DNA of 64,000 nt from Microcosmobacter sp040493455 (lineage in GTDB: Bacteria; Bacteroidota; Bacteroidia; Flavobacteriales; Flavobacteriaceae): the NCBI RefSeq assembly GCF_040493455.1, contig NZ_JANFDA010000002.1:186001-250000 (forward strand), read 5' to 3'. Of the stretch, positions 52,685-61,426 are shown piece after piece. The notes under the pieces were generated by a model. It searched no databases, was not told the DNA's origin, and saw only the letters and a list, made by a program, of their open reading frames with translations. A program made the position numbers and the translations under genes. Within the stretch, counting starts at the first letter, position 1, and every line of letters begins with the position of its first letter.

Positions 52685-53956
52685 TTACTTCTTGAAAGGC
52701 CTAATGATAAGTCTGGCTGCCTTATCAAAATTGATATAGTTGTATGTCCAATTAAAGAATACAATAACTCTGTTCCTAAAGCCTACTAAAGCCATGAGGT
52801 GAATAAACATCCAAACGAACCATGCGAAAAAACCAGCGAACTTAAAGTGTTTTAAGTCCACAACAGCTTTGTTACGACCAATCGTAGCCATAGAGCCTTT
52901 GTCTTTGTAAGTAAATGGTTTTAGAGGTTTATTCTTGACTAATCTCAACAGGTTCTTTCCTAAAAGTTTTCCTTGCTGAATTGCTGGTTGCGCCACTTGT
53001 GGATGTCCTTTAGGATATGCCTCCGTTTCCATATAAGCAATATCACCGAGGGCAAAGATGGAATCGTAGCCTTCTACTCTATTGTATCGATCCACTTTAT
53101 AACGGTTAGCTCTGTCTAAAAGACTATTTGCATCTAACCCATCAACTGGAGCTCCTGTAACTCCTGCTGCCCAAATCAACGTCTCAGATTCTAAATGTAA
53201 TGCTCCATTGGTTGCAACGGACTTTCCATTGTATTCCGTAACGAAAGTATTGCAGTGCACCTCTACGCCTAGCTTCTTCAAAAACTCTTCTGCTTTTTTT
53301 GAAGCATGTTCACTCATTACTGGTAATACTCTATCATTACCTTCCAACAGATGAATTTGCATATCCTGAGTATCCAAATCTGGATAATCGCGAGGTACAA
53401 TGTGATTTTTCAATTCAGCAATTGCACCTGCTAACTCAACTCCAGTTGGTCCGGCACCTACAATAACAAACGTCAGTAATGCTTTTCGTTCTTCTGACGT
53501 GTTGGCTATGGTTGCCTTTTCAAAATTTTGCAACATCAAACTACGAATATTCAATGCCTGAGGAACTTTCTTCATAGGCATACTATAATCTTCTATAGTT
53601 TTATTGCCAAAGAAATTGGTTTTCGTTCCTGTTGCAAGTACCAAATAATCGTAATGCAATGCTCCTATATTGGTTTCAATACGTTTTTCTTCAGCATTAA
53701 TTGCTTTTACTTCTGCTAACCTAAAGAACGAATTCTTATGGTTTTTAATGATTTTCCGCAAAGGATACGCAATAGAATCTGGTTCTAATCCTGCTGAAGA
53801 TACTTGATATAATAAAGGTTGAAATGTGTGATAATTGTGTTTATCGAGAAGTACAACTTGTAGGTTTTTGTTAGCCAGCATTTTAACTAAACTAACTCCT
53901 GCGAAACCTCCACCAACAATAACTATTCTTGGTAATTCGGACTCTGGTATGTTCAT
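52685..53956 (-). CDS. Type II NADH:quinone dehydrogenase (NDH-2)
   Basis: The 423-residue flavoprotein has an FAD-binding PRIVIVGGGFAGVSLVKML at the N-terminus. The NADH-binding FVIVGAGPTGVELAGAIAEL lies near residue 165, with the second FAD motif YDSIFALGDIAYME and the quinone-site AQPAIQQGKLLGKN. A C-terminal hydrophobic/amphipathic region (~370-410) attaches it to the membrane. It oxidises NADH without proton pumping and feeds the quinone pool. Confidence 0.93.
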   Translation of the reverse strand: MNIPESELPRIVIVGGGFAGVSLVKMLANKNLQVVLLDKHNYHTFQPLLYQVSSAGLEPDSIAYPLRKIIKNHKNSFFRLAEVKAINAEEKRIETNIGALHYDYLVLATGTKTNFFGNKTIEDYSMPMKKVPQALNIRSLMLQNFEKATIANTSEERKALLTFVIVGAGPTGVELAGAIAELKNHIVPRDYPDLDTQDMQIHLLEGNDRVLPVMSEHASKKAEEFLKKLGVEVHCNTFVTEYNGKSVATNGALHLESETLIWAAGVTGAPVDGLDANSLLDRANRYKVDRYNRVEGYDSIFALGDIAYMETEAYPKGHPQVAQPAIQQGKLLGKNLLRLVKNKPLKPFTYKDKGSMATIGRNKAVVDLKHFKFAGFFAWFVWMFIHLMALVGFRNRVIVFFNWTYNYINFDKAARLIIRPFKK

Positions 53957-53981
53957 AAGTGATCATTAAAAATGACTAGTA

Positions 53982-53989
53982 CAAAGATA
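53982..53989 (-). promoter_or_regulatory. Minus-strand -7 box TATCTTTG for the NDH-2 gene
   Basis: The complement of 53982-53989 reads TATCTTTG (TAnnTTTG), 25 bases upstream of the NDH-2 ATG. No TTG at the best spacing. Confidence 0.4.
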
Positions 53990-54086
53990 CAACATATGGG
54001 ATGTTTAAACTATTTTTGAATATTCTTTAACTCACGTGTAACATTTTAATTTTATTTACTACAAATAGGTGACTAACCAATAGAAC

Positions 54087-54581
54087 TTGAACAAAGAACT
54101 CGAACATAATTTTGTTGAACTCTTAGAGCAGCATCAAAACATCGTGCACAAAGTGTGTAGATTGTACACTAATAACCAAGAAGCGCATAATGATCTGTTT
54201 CAGGAGATTACCATACAGTTATGGCGTGCATTTCCTAAATTTAGAGGAGACTCAAAATTTAGTACATGGATGTACCGAGTTGGTTTGAATACGGCTATTA
54301 CTCTTTATCGTAAGTCTAAGCGTAGATTAAAGACTTATGAATTGGATTCGCTTCAGTTTAAAATAAAAGCTGAAGATTATGATGATACAGAAGAAGAGCA
54401 GTTAAAAATGCTTTATAAAGCTGTACATCAATTGAATGATATTGAAAAAGCTTTAGTGTTTTTATACCTCGAGGATAAAGACTACAGAGAAATTAGTGAA
54501 ACCTTGGGTATTACCGAAGTTAACGCTAGAGTAAAAATGAATAGGGTGAAAACCAAATTAAGGAACATACTAAATCCGTGA
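54087..54581 (+). CDS. ECF-type RNA polymerase sigma factor
   Basis: The 164-residue protein has sigma-70 region 2 (~25-75: HNDLFQEITIQLWRAFPKFRGDSKFSTWMYRVGLNTAI) and region 4 (~110-160: LEDKDYREISETLGITEVNARVKMNRVKTKLR). No region 1 or 3, as in ECF sigma factors. It starts with TTG 54087, since no ATG precedes region 2. The next gene starts 4 bases after its stop and encodes a membrane protein likely to hold or modulate it. Confidence 0.9.
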   Translation: MNKELEHNFVELLEQHQNIVHKVCRLYTNNQEAHNDLFQEITIQLWRAFPKFRGDSKFSTWMYRVGLNTAITLYRKSKRRLKTYELDSLQFKIKAEDYDDTEEEQLKMLYKAVHQLNDIEKALVFLYLEDKDYREISETLGITEVNARVKMNRVKTKLRNILNP

Positions 54582-54585
54582 TATT

Positions 54586-55230
54586 ATGGATGAATTAGAT
54601 TTACTGAAAAAAGACTGGCAGAATAAGGAGCATAATTATCCTACACTGTCCTACAATGAGATTTATAAGATGATCCACTCTAAATCATCTAACATTGTAA
54701 AATGGATATTCATCATAAGCATCTTAGAATTTGCTTTATGGACTTTTTTATCTTTCTTCCTTAAAGATGCCGAATCTATGGAACGCTTCAGAAGCTATAA
54801 CATGGAAGGCATCACTCTTACGTTAACCATTGCTGGTTATGCTGTCTTAGCCTATTTCTTCTATCTATTCTTCCGTAACTACAAACGCATATCTACCACA
54901 GCTTCCATTAAAAACTTAATGGAAAATATACTTCGCACCAGACGCACAGTAAAACAGTATGTTGCCTTTAACCTTATTTTCCTTGTAATCTCTACAATTG
55001 TTGTGCTTTACATTCAACTAGACCAAGATCAAGTAATGATAGCTCAGGCTCAAGAAGCTGCTGCGAATGGTGAAGCCTTCAAGTATTACGCCGTAATCAT
55101 TATAACTACAATCATAGGATTAGCTATAGTCATAGGAATACTTCTATTATTTTACTGGCTTATCTATGGAATTTTACTGAAGCGCCTGAACAGAAATTAT
55201 AGAGAATTAAAAAAGATTGAACAAGAGTAG
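54586..55230 (+). CDS. Membrane protein, putative sigma-factor partner
   Basis: The 214-residue protein has a cytosolic N-terminus (1-38, LDLLKKDWQNKEHNYPTLSYNEIYKMIHSKSSNIVKW) and four hydrophobic segments (~40-60, 80-100, 125-145, 170-200) with an Arg/Lys-rich tail. The pairing with an ECF sigma gene is common in Flavobacteriia, and an anti-sigma role is inferred from context. It lacks a recognisable zinc-binding HxxxCxxC anti-sigma motif. Confidence 0.7.
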   Translation: MDELDLLKKDWQNKEHNYPTLSYNEIYKMIHSKSSNIVKWIFIISILEFALWTFLSFFLKDAESMERFRSYNMEGITLTLTIAGYAVLAYFFYLFFRNYKRISTTASIKNLMENILRTRRTVKQYVAFNLIFLVISTIVVLYIQLDQDQVMIAQAQEAAANGEAFKYYAVIIITTIIGLAIVIGILLLFYWLIYGILLKRLNRNYRELKKIEQE

Positions 55231-55237
55231 ACATTAA

Positions 55238-56035
55238 CTACCACTCTCGCTGTTTGTTCATTTCCTCTCTAGCTAATAATTCTTTTTGAGGAATTACCTT
55301 CAAGAATGATGGATGCTGTTCTATAGCATATTCTATCTTCTCAACAATTTCTGGAATAGTCTCATTATCGTAATCGATCTCTAACGGTTGTTTCACCTCA
55401 AAAGATTGATAAATATTCTTCTTTTTAACACGTAATCCTTTCTTATCAAAAGAACGTCTAAAGCCATCTATGACGATTGGAACCACAATAGGCTTGTGTC
55501 GCTTTATAATATGAGCCGTTCCTTTTCTAATAGGCTTAAAAGGCGTTGTAGTTCCTTGCGGAAATGTAATTACCCAACCATCATCTAGTGCCTTCTTGAT
55601 GTTGGTAATATCACTCATCTTTACTTGTCGATTGACATCCTGTCCTGCTGCTCTCCAAGTACGTTCAATACTTATAGATCCTGTATATGCAAATATCTTT
55701 GGAATAAGCCCAGACTTCATCGTCTCTTTTGCCGCCACGTAATAGATATTGAGTTTAGGATTCCAGAGGTAACCCACATTTTTTATACTGTCTAAGCGAC
55801 CGCTTAAGCTCGCATTAAACACATGGAACATGGCAATAACATCTGCAAAATAGGTTTGGTGGTTAGAAATAAAAAGGACATTAGTATCTGGTAGATTCTT
55901 TAAAATCTCCGAACCTTCAATCTGTAACTCATTAAATCCTCTAAACCTTCTATGGGTTAAAAGTCCAAGAATTCTTATGAGCCATTTTTTTACAAAGAGG
56001 ATGTGTCCAAAAGGGTTTTTTTTGAATAATCCCAT
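55238..56035 (-). CDS. 1-acyl-sn-glycerol-3-phosphate acyltransferase (PlsC-like)
   Basis: The 265-residue protein has acyltransferase block I NHQTYFADVI (NHx4D) near residue 58. Block III is FPQGTTTPF instead of the usual FPEGTR, replacing the conserved Glu by Gln, and block IV is KPIVVPIVIDGF. It probably acylates lysophosphatidic acid in membrane lipid synthesis; the altered block III could mean another acceptor, such as an ornithine or glycine lipid precursor. Single gene, downstream of its own -7 box. Confidence 0.82.
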   Translation of the reverse strand: MGLFKKNPFGHILFVKKWLIRILGLLTHRRFRGFNELQIEGSEILKNLPDTNVLFISNHQTYFADVIAMFHVFNASLSGRLDSIKNVGYLWNPKLNIYYVAAKETMKSGLIPKIFAYTGSISIERTWRAAGQDVNRQVKMSDITNIKKALDDGWVITFPQGTTTPFKPIRKGTAHIIKRHKPIVVPIVIDGFRRSFDKKGLRVKKKNIYQSFEVKQPLEIDYDNETIPEIVEKIEYAIEQHPSFLKVIPQKELLAREEMNKQREW

Positions 56036-56060
56036 AATTAGTTTTAGTTAGTGGTAGCTA

Positions 56061-56068
56061 CAAATGTA
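56061..56068 (-). promoter_or_regulatory. Minus-strand -7 box TACATTTG for the PlsC-like gene
   Basis: The complement of 56061-56068 is TACATTTG, 25 bases upstream of the plsC-like ATG. The -33 element is not evident. Confidence 0.4.
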
Positions 56069-56085
56069 AGAAAACAGAATTGTGC

Positions 56086-56724
56086 TTAAGTACGTTTTAA
56101 CATGTCTTTTAGTTCGCTAAGCATCATTGCTGTGGCTCCCCAAACGATATGACCCTGTAATTTTAAGGCAGGAACCTGTACATTAACCTTATAAGACGTT
56201 GGTACTGTAGTTTGTATGGCATTAGTGTCGTCCATTAATTCAGAAAGCTTAATCTCAATCACTAGTTCTACCTCAGTATCGTCTTTAATAAAAGTTGGCA
56301 CTTGCTCTACAAATCCTAGAAAGGGCTGAACAGAAAAATTGCTCGGAGGAATATACATTGGGGTCATTTCCTTAACAAGCATAACATCGCCTTTAGAAAT
56401 ACCGATCTCTTCTTCTGTCTCTCTGAGAGCTGTAGCAAGCAAAGTTTCATCTTCATCTTCGTGCTTCCCTCCTGGAAACCCAACCTGCGCAGAATGTACA
56501 CCTTTGTAGGTGTTCCTGAGGATGAGAACAATATTGGCTTCATGATTGACATCTGGATAAATTAATGCTAAAACAGCGGATTTTTTTGCTGTTTTCATTT
56601 TTTCCTTTTGAAGTTCCATCAGCTCCAATCGATAAGGAGGAGACATCTTTATTTGTGAAGCTTCTCCAGGAAGTTCTAGATTTTTTATTTTTGAGGCTAA
56701 TTCTAAGAAGGTATCAAATGTCAT
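56086..56724 (-). CDS. Nudix hydrolase, probable CoA pyrophosphatase (NudL-like)
   Basis: From ATG 56724 the protein has 212 residues. The Nudix box is GFPGGKHEDEDETLLATALRETEEEIGI (pattern Gx5Ex7REUxEExGU with a small insertion), preceded by the CoA-specific SAQV motif. N-terminal MSPPYRLELM is typical of NudL-type CoA pyrophosphatases. It likely hydrolyses CoA or related dinucleotides. A longer frame to 56793 exists but runs through the cyclophilin signal region; the shorter start aligns better. Confidence 0.85.
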   Translation of the reverse strand: MTFDTFLELASKIKNLELPGEASQIKMSPPYRLELMELQKEKMKTAKKSAVLALIYPDVNHEANIVLILRNTYKGVHSAQVGFPGGKHEDEDETLLATALRETEEEIGISKGDVMLVKEMTPMYIPPSNFSVQPFLGFVEQVPTFIKDDTEVELVIEIKLSELMDDTNAIQTTVPTSYKVNVQVPALKLQGHIVWGATAMMLSELKDMLKRT

Positions 56725-56726
56725 TA

Positions 56727-57446
56727 ATGCGGATTGTAATTTTTCTTTTGTGTCTAGGGATTTTTTCAGGGTGTGAAGATAAGCAAACTTCAAAAAATAC
56801 TACTGTGGCAAAAACAGATACCATTAGCGCTCCAAAGGCTAAAAAGAAGGAGACTCCAAAAAAGCCTGAAAGAGAATTTCCAAAACTCAATAGTAAGAAT
56901 GCTATGGACTTCTTCTTGGAATATGAAAAAACCAACAAAGAAAATAAAGTCCGAATCACAACCGATTTTGGCGATATCGATATTGAGTTTTATGAGATTA
57001 CAAAGTTTCATCGTGCCAACTTTATATTCTTAGCCAAGCAGGGCTACTTTGATGGTACACAGTTTCATCGTGTTGTAAAGAACTTTATCATACAAGGTGG
57101 AAGCACTGATGACCCAAAAATTGGAAAACGCAGACGTCATATTGGGAAGTATCTACTTCCGCCAGATACAAAAAGAGGGTTTAGACACCATAGAGGTGTT
57201 ATTTCTGTACCAAGTAGCGAGATTGAAAATGCGTACAAGCTTGCTTCACCTTATGAGTTTTTTATTGTCCAAAATCCAAACGGTGCTTATCATTTGGACG
57301 GTCAATACACTGCTTTTGGAAAAGTCACAAAAGGCATGGACGTAGTTGACAAGATAAATAGTGTGAAAACTGATAATTCTGAATGGCCTTTAAAAAATGT
57401 TTACATCAGAAAAGTAGTCGTTATTAATCAATCCGAATCTTTATAA
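56727..57446 (+). CDS. Cyclophilin-type peptidyl-prolyl isomerase lipoprotein
   Basis: From ATG 56727 (or 56718) the protein has ~239 residues. It has a lipoprotein signal (RIVIFLLCLGIFSGCED), a Lys/Pro-rich linker (~25-60), then a cyclophilin domain: RITTDFGDIDIEFY, FDGTQFHRVVKNFIIQGGS with the catalytic Arg, FFIVQNPNGAYHLDGQYTAFGKVTKGMDVVDKI. It speeds prolyl isomerisation of exported proteins in the periplasm. It diverges from the Nudix gene with start codons practically touching. The 3' end overlaps the convergent UPF0126 gene by 19 bases. Confidence 0.9.
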   Translation: MRIVIFLLCLGIFSGCEDKQTSKNTTVAKTDTISAPKAKKKETPKKPEREFPKLNSKNAMDFFLEYEKTNKENKVRITTDFGDIDIEFYEITKFHRANFIFLAKQGYFDGTQFHRVVKNFIIQGGSTDDPKIGKRRRHIGKYLLPPDTKRGFRHHRGVISVPSSEIENAYKLASPYEFFIVQNPNGAYHLDGQYTAFGKVTKGMDVVDKINSVKTDNSEWPLKNVYIRKVVVINQSESL

Positions 57447-58039
57447 ATTGTAGGTAAACTAATCTTGAATTTCACTGCAACCAACCTAATTGCAATAACT
57501 ACCAAGCCAGAAATAATAAAAATTAGATTATTGTCTACAGGTAATTTTCTTAGCAAGAAATAAACTATTCCACCAGCAATACAGGCTGTTGCATAAATCT
57601 CTTTCCTAAAAATCACCGGTATTTCATTACACAAAATATCGCGTATTACACCACCAAAGCTAGCAGACATAGTCCCTAAAGCGATACAAATAATTGGGTG
57701 CAAGCCTATTTCTAATCCTTTTTCTATACCAACAACAGTATACAATCCTATACCAATAGTATCAAATAAAAATAATGAGCTTCTTAGATAACTAATATGT
57801 TTTTGAATAATAACTGTGATTAACGTCGTGGCAAGGATGACGTAGATAAATGTCATATTCTTCATCCAAAATACTGGTGTTTGTCCAATAAGCACATCCC
57901 TAAGTGTACCGCCACCAACTGCAGTTACAAAACCAATAATCAACACCCCAAAAGCATCCATGCGTTTGTTTAATGCTATTAGCACTCCAGAAATTGCGAA
58001 AGCTATAGTTCCTAAGATGTCAATTACCTGAAAAAACAT
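57428..58039 (-). CDS. UPF0126/TRIC-type membrane channel family protein
   Basis: The 203-residue protein has seven hydrophobic segments in two repeats, each with the family's glycine-rich stretch: LIGFVTAVGGGTLRDVL and LGTMSASFGGVIRDIL. This matches UPF0126 (YicG), related to trimeric intracellular cation channels. Cation or small-molecule transport is inferred from the family. It shares one base (TAATG) with the RDD gene upstream, indicating translational coupling. Confidence 0.9.
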   Translation of the reverse strand: MFFQVIDILGTIAFAISGVLIALNKRMDAFGVLIIGFVTAVGGGTLRDVLIGQTPVFWMKNMTFIYVILATTLITVIIQKHISYLRSSLFLFDTIGIGLYTVVGIEKGLEIGLHPIICIALGTMSASFGGVIRDILCNEIPVIFRKEIYATACIAGGIVYFLLRKLPVDNNLIFIISGLVVIAIRLVAVKFKISLPTIYKDSD

Positions 58040-58755
58040 TACATGTTTTGTGTGTAGTAGTTATAATCTTTAATAACAATGGCTATAAAATCAACAGGCT
58101 TTTCATTTGGTACCACATCCATAAGCTCTACCAGTCGATTATTCAAATTCAAAATAATGTTATGATTGCCTTTTCTTACAGCATCATCGTATAATGTTTT
58201 CACAGTCTGCATATCTTTATCAGATAGTACTAAAACCTGGCTGTATTTTGGCACATAGTCATTAGGTAAATCTCTAATTATTGTATCCTTTATAGAGAAT
58301 TTTTGTTTCTCGCTAATCACTGTAGTCTTTGCCGCGATATCGCCTACTCGTTGTCCATTACCCTTTATCAAGATTGTTAATACAGCTAATCCTCCACTAG
58401 TCAAGACAACATCAACAATGCGTAATATCCATCGAACAAAATAATTAGAAAAACTTGGTCTAGAGCCATCAATCTTAACGACTCTGGTTTTTACTATGTA
58501 TTTACCAACTGTCTTACCGTTCCAAAATGTTTCAAGCAGAACGTAATATAGGAATGCTGGTAACCCCATAAGCAGATATATAGCCCATAAATCGCCAAAA
58601 TCTAAATCCAATGACACCAATAGAAGGATGACTAATATTGAATAAAAGACAATAATAACACTATCTATGATGTACCCAAGCATACGATCACCAATGTGTG
58701 CTACATTCTTTGCAATCCCTACATTTTGTGCCGTTTCTATTTGAAATTCATTCAT
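58039..58755 (-). CDS. RDD family membrane protein
   Basis: The 238-residue protein has an RDD domain (~18-150): GDRMLGYIIDSVIIVFY, then FWNGKTVGKYIVKTRVVKIDG, and FVRWILRIVDVV. A C-terminal soluble tail (~165-238) follows. The family's role is unclear, though some RDD proteins are Na+/H+ antiporters. It is divergent to the SpoIIM gene; in Bacteroidota RDD genes commonly flank the SpoIIM-MoxR cluster as here. Confidence 0.88.
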   Translation of the reverse strand: MNEFQIETAQNVGIAKNVAHIGDRMLGYIIDSVIIVFYSILVILLLVSLDLDFGDLWAIYLLMGLPAFLYYVLLETFWNGKTVGKYIVKTRVVKIDGSRPSFSNYFVRWILRIVDVVLTSGGLAVLTILIKGNGQRVGDIAAKTTVISEKQKFSIKDTIIRDLPNDYVPKYSQVLVLSDKDMQTVKTLYDDAVRKGNHNIILNLNNRLVELMDVVPNEKPVDFIAIVIKDYNYYTQNM

Positions 58756-58790
58756 ATTTTCTTTTCTTTGAAAACCTCAATGGATGATGT

Positions 58791-59798
58791 ATGCGCGAAG
58801 CCGCTTTTGTGAAGCAAAATAAAGATAAATGGTTAAAATTTGAAAGCCTTCTTTCAAATAAAACCAATTTGGATCCTAATCAATTATCAGACTTATATAT
58901 TGAAATTACTGATCATCTAAGTTATGCTCAGACATTTTATCCAAATAGTAACACCGAGCAATACCTTAATCAGATAGCCTCTAAGGCGCATCAAACGATA
59001 TACAGAACCAAAAAAGAATCCAAGAATCGCTTAATTTCTTTTTTCAAAACAGAGTTCCCATTGATGTTTTATCATCACCATAGAGAACTCCTTATTTCAT
59101 TTTTAACCTTTTCACTTTTTGTAATTGTCGGCGCTTATTCTGCTGCTAATGATGGAGATTTTGTGCGTTCTTTTCTAGGAGATGGCTATGTAAACATGAC
59201 TTTGGAAAACATTGAAAAAGGCGATCCTATGGCTGTATATAAGCAGCAAGGAGAATTTCATATGTTCCTTGGGATTACGATTAATAACATAAAGGTGGCG
59301 CTATTCGCCTTTGGCTATGGCATTATGTTTGGCATTGGTTCTTTGTTCATTATGCTGAGAAATGGCATTATGCTTGGTAGCTTTCAATACTTTTTCTACG
59401 ATCAAGGATTGTTATGGGAGTCTATGAGGACAATCTGGATTCATGGTACTATAGAAATTTCTGTAATCATAATTGCAGGTTGCTCTGGTCTTGTGCTTGG
59501 TAATGGAATGTTATTCACAGGAACACTACCTAGACTCACTGCATTTACCAGAGGCGTTATCAATGGGCTGAAAATTCTAATAAGTACAATCCCTTTCTTT
59601 ATAATAGCTGGTTTCCTCGAAGGCTTTGTAACCCGTCATACGGAAATGCCAGATTGGCTTGCCATTTTTATTATTGCATCTTCTTTAGCACTTATACTAT
59701 TTTATTATGTTTACTATCCGATCTATTTACATCGGAAAATGAAAGCAGAAGAAATCAATAAATCATCTAACCAAATTACTTTAAATATCACAGAATGA
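58791..59798 (+). CDS. Stage II sporulation protein M (SpoIIM/DUF95) homologue
   Basis: The 335-residue protein has a cytosolic N-terminal part (1-~105) and a DUF95/SpoIIM membrane domain (~105-320) with MFLGITINNIKVALFAFGYGIMFGIGSLFIMLRNGIMLG, typical of the family. In non-spore-formers it occurs with MoxR and DUF58 genes in an envelope-stress or aerotolerance-type operon. First gene of a six-gene plus-strand operon with overlapping ends (next start overlaps by 4 bases). Confidence 0.9.
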   Translation: MREAAFVKQNKDKWLKFESLLSNKTNLDPNQLSDLYIEITDHLSYAQTFYPNSNTEQYLNQIASKAHQTIYRTKKESKNRLISFFKTEFPLMFYHHHRELLISFLTFSLFVIVGAYSAANDGDFVRSFLGDGYVNMTLENIEKGDPMAVYKQQGEFHMFLGITINNIKVALFAFGYGIMFGIGSLFIMLRNGIMLGSFQYFFYDQGLLWESMRTIWIHGTIEISVIIIAGCSGLVLGNGMLFTGTLPRLTAFTRGVINGLKILISTIPFFIIAGFLEGFVTRHTEMPDWLAIFIIASSLALILFYYVYYPIYLHRKMKAEEINKSSNQITLNITE

Positions 59799-60679
59799 AA
59801 CCTTATATCGAATTTAAAAAGCAACGCGACCTTGGTGAAATATTATCCGATACCTTTGGTTTTTTAAGACACGAGTTCAAACCTTTTTTCAGAACTGTTT
59901 TCACAATAGCAGGTCCTGCTCTATTTGTTTTTGTAGTAACTCTAGCCTTATACAACTATGTCATAGGTGATTCGTTCGATTTTGGATTATCTTCAATGGG
60001 TTATAATCAATTTAATGGCTTTACCATATTTATTGTACTGATCATATACTTAATTGCTGCTATTGCAGCCTATATCTTATTAATCTCCTCTGCACTCCAT
60101 TACATAAAATCTTACATTCAAAATAAAGGAGAGACAAATATCAAAGAAATACGCCAAGATGTTATGAGAACATTTTGGGGATTCTTGGGCTTAAGTATTC
60201 TTAAAGGAATTACAATATTTTTGGCCATTTTGATATGCGTTCTACCTGTGTTTTATGCTATGATTCCTATGGCAGTGGTATTTAGTATTTATGTATTTGA
60301 AACAAGACAATCTGCCACTGATGCCTACTCAAAAAGCTTCAATTTAGTAAATCAGGATTTTTGGATAGCCTTTGGAGCTTTTATCATTTTAGGGATACTG
60401 TTCTACATAATCAATATGGTATTTTCGTTGCCTGCTGTAATCTACACTTATGCAAAAATGGGTGTGTTTTCAGGTGAAATCGATCCTTCAAGCTTTGATA
60501 CTCTTGTAGATCCTGTTTATATCTTTCTCAATGTACTAAGTCAGATAGTACAATACCTATTGAATCTGATACTAGTAATTGGTGGAGCAGTCATCTACTT
60601 TCACCTAAATGAGAAGAAAAATTTCACCGGAACTTATGAGCGTATTAGTGAAATAGGCGAAAACAATAACACAATCTAA
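59795..60679 (+). CDS. Polytopic membrane protein of the MoxR/SpoIIM operon
   Basis: The 294-residue protein has about six hydrophobic segments. It starts YIEFKKQRDLGEILSDTFGFLRHEFKPFFRTVF, the usual opening of this Bacteroidota operon protein, and also contains FSIYVFETRQSATDAYSKSFNLVNQDFWIAFGAFIILG. The function is unknown, and it occurs reliably between SpoIIM and DUF4129 genes. It is coupled to both neighbours (ATGA overlap upstream, adjacent start downstream). Confidence 0.75.
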   Translation: MKPYIEFKKQRDLGEILSDTFGFLRHEFKPFFRTVFTIAGPALFVFVVTLALYNYVIGDSFDFGLSSMGYNQFNGFTIFIVLIIYLIAAIAAYILLISSALHYIKSYIQNKGETNIKEIRQDVMRTFWGFLGLSILKGITIFLAILICVLPVFYAMIPMAVVFSIYVFETRQSATDAYSKSFNLVNQDFWIAFGAFIILGILFYIINMVFSLPAVIYTYAKMGVFSGEIDPSSFDTLVDPVYIFLNVLSQIVQYLLNLILVIGGAVIYFHLNEKKNFTGTYERISEIGENNNTI

Positions 60680-61426
60680 ATGCCTCTTAGACTAGGTATC
60701 ATACTTTTATGCTTTTGTTTCAGCTTGAATAGCTTTGCTTTTCAAGAAGAAATACAGGATTATTATGACGATGTTACAGTAGAACAGAAGCCAATAAGCA
60801 ATGAAGACCTAGAGCCATACACTTCGGATAAGGATTTTGATTACACAGAAGTTGAAGAAGATGAAGAAAATTTTCTAGAGCGTTTTGGCAACTGGTTAAA
60901 TAACCTCTTACGTAAGTTTTGGGAGTCTATATTTGGTGTTGGCACCGCTTCTGGCTTTATCTATTTTATGTTTAGAGTATTGCCTTATATACTTCTTGCA
61001 GTTCTTTTGTATCTGCTTATTCGATTCTTTTTGAAAGTAAATTCCAATGCTATTATAGCGAAGCAAAAAGAAGCTGCTAACGTAATACTCAATGAGGAAG
61101 AACGAATCATTAAGAGTGAAGACATTCCACAATTGATTAACGCAGCCATAAAACAGAAAAACTACAGATTAGCAATACGATATTATTACTTGATGACGCT
61201 GAAGCTTCTTACTGATACTGACAGTATTGACTGGATGCCTCAAAAGACAAATAAAGATTATTTAAATGAACTCGATAAAGAGGACATTAAAACTGGGTTT
61301 AAAAATATCACCAGAATCTATGATTATGTGTGGTATGGTGAGTTTAATGTGAGTGATTTGAAATTTGAAACGCTAAAACAACCTTTCGAAACTTTCAATA
61401 ATGCTTTAAAACAAAACAATGAGTAG
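60680..61426 (+). CDS. DUF4129 domain protein
   Basis: The 248-residue protein has a signal peptide or first membrane helix (LGIILLCFCFSLNSFAF). An acidic periplasmic part (~20-75) follows, then a central transmembrane segment (~95-115) and a cytosolic DUF4129 domain (~145-240: AAIKQKNYRLAIRYYYLMTLKLLTD, WMPQKTNKDYLNEL, IYDYVWYGEFNVSDLKF). It overlaps the next gene by 8 bases. Found with MoxR/DUF58 operons; function unknown. Confidence 0.85.
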   Translation: MPLRLGIILLCFCFSLNSFAFQEEIQDYYDDVTVEQKPISNEDLEPYTSDKDFDYTEVEEDEENFLERFGNWLNNLLRKFWESIFGVGTASGFIYFMFRVLPYILLAVLLYLLIRFFLKVNSNAIIAKQKEAANVILNEEERIIKSEDIPQLINAAIKQKNYRLAIRYYYLMTLKLLTDTDSIDWMPQKTNKDYLNELDKEDIKTGFKNITRIYDYVWYGEFNVSDLKFETLKQPFETFNNALKQNNE

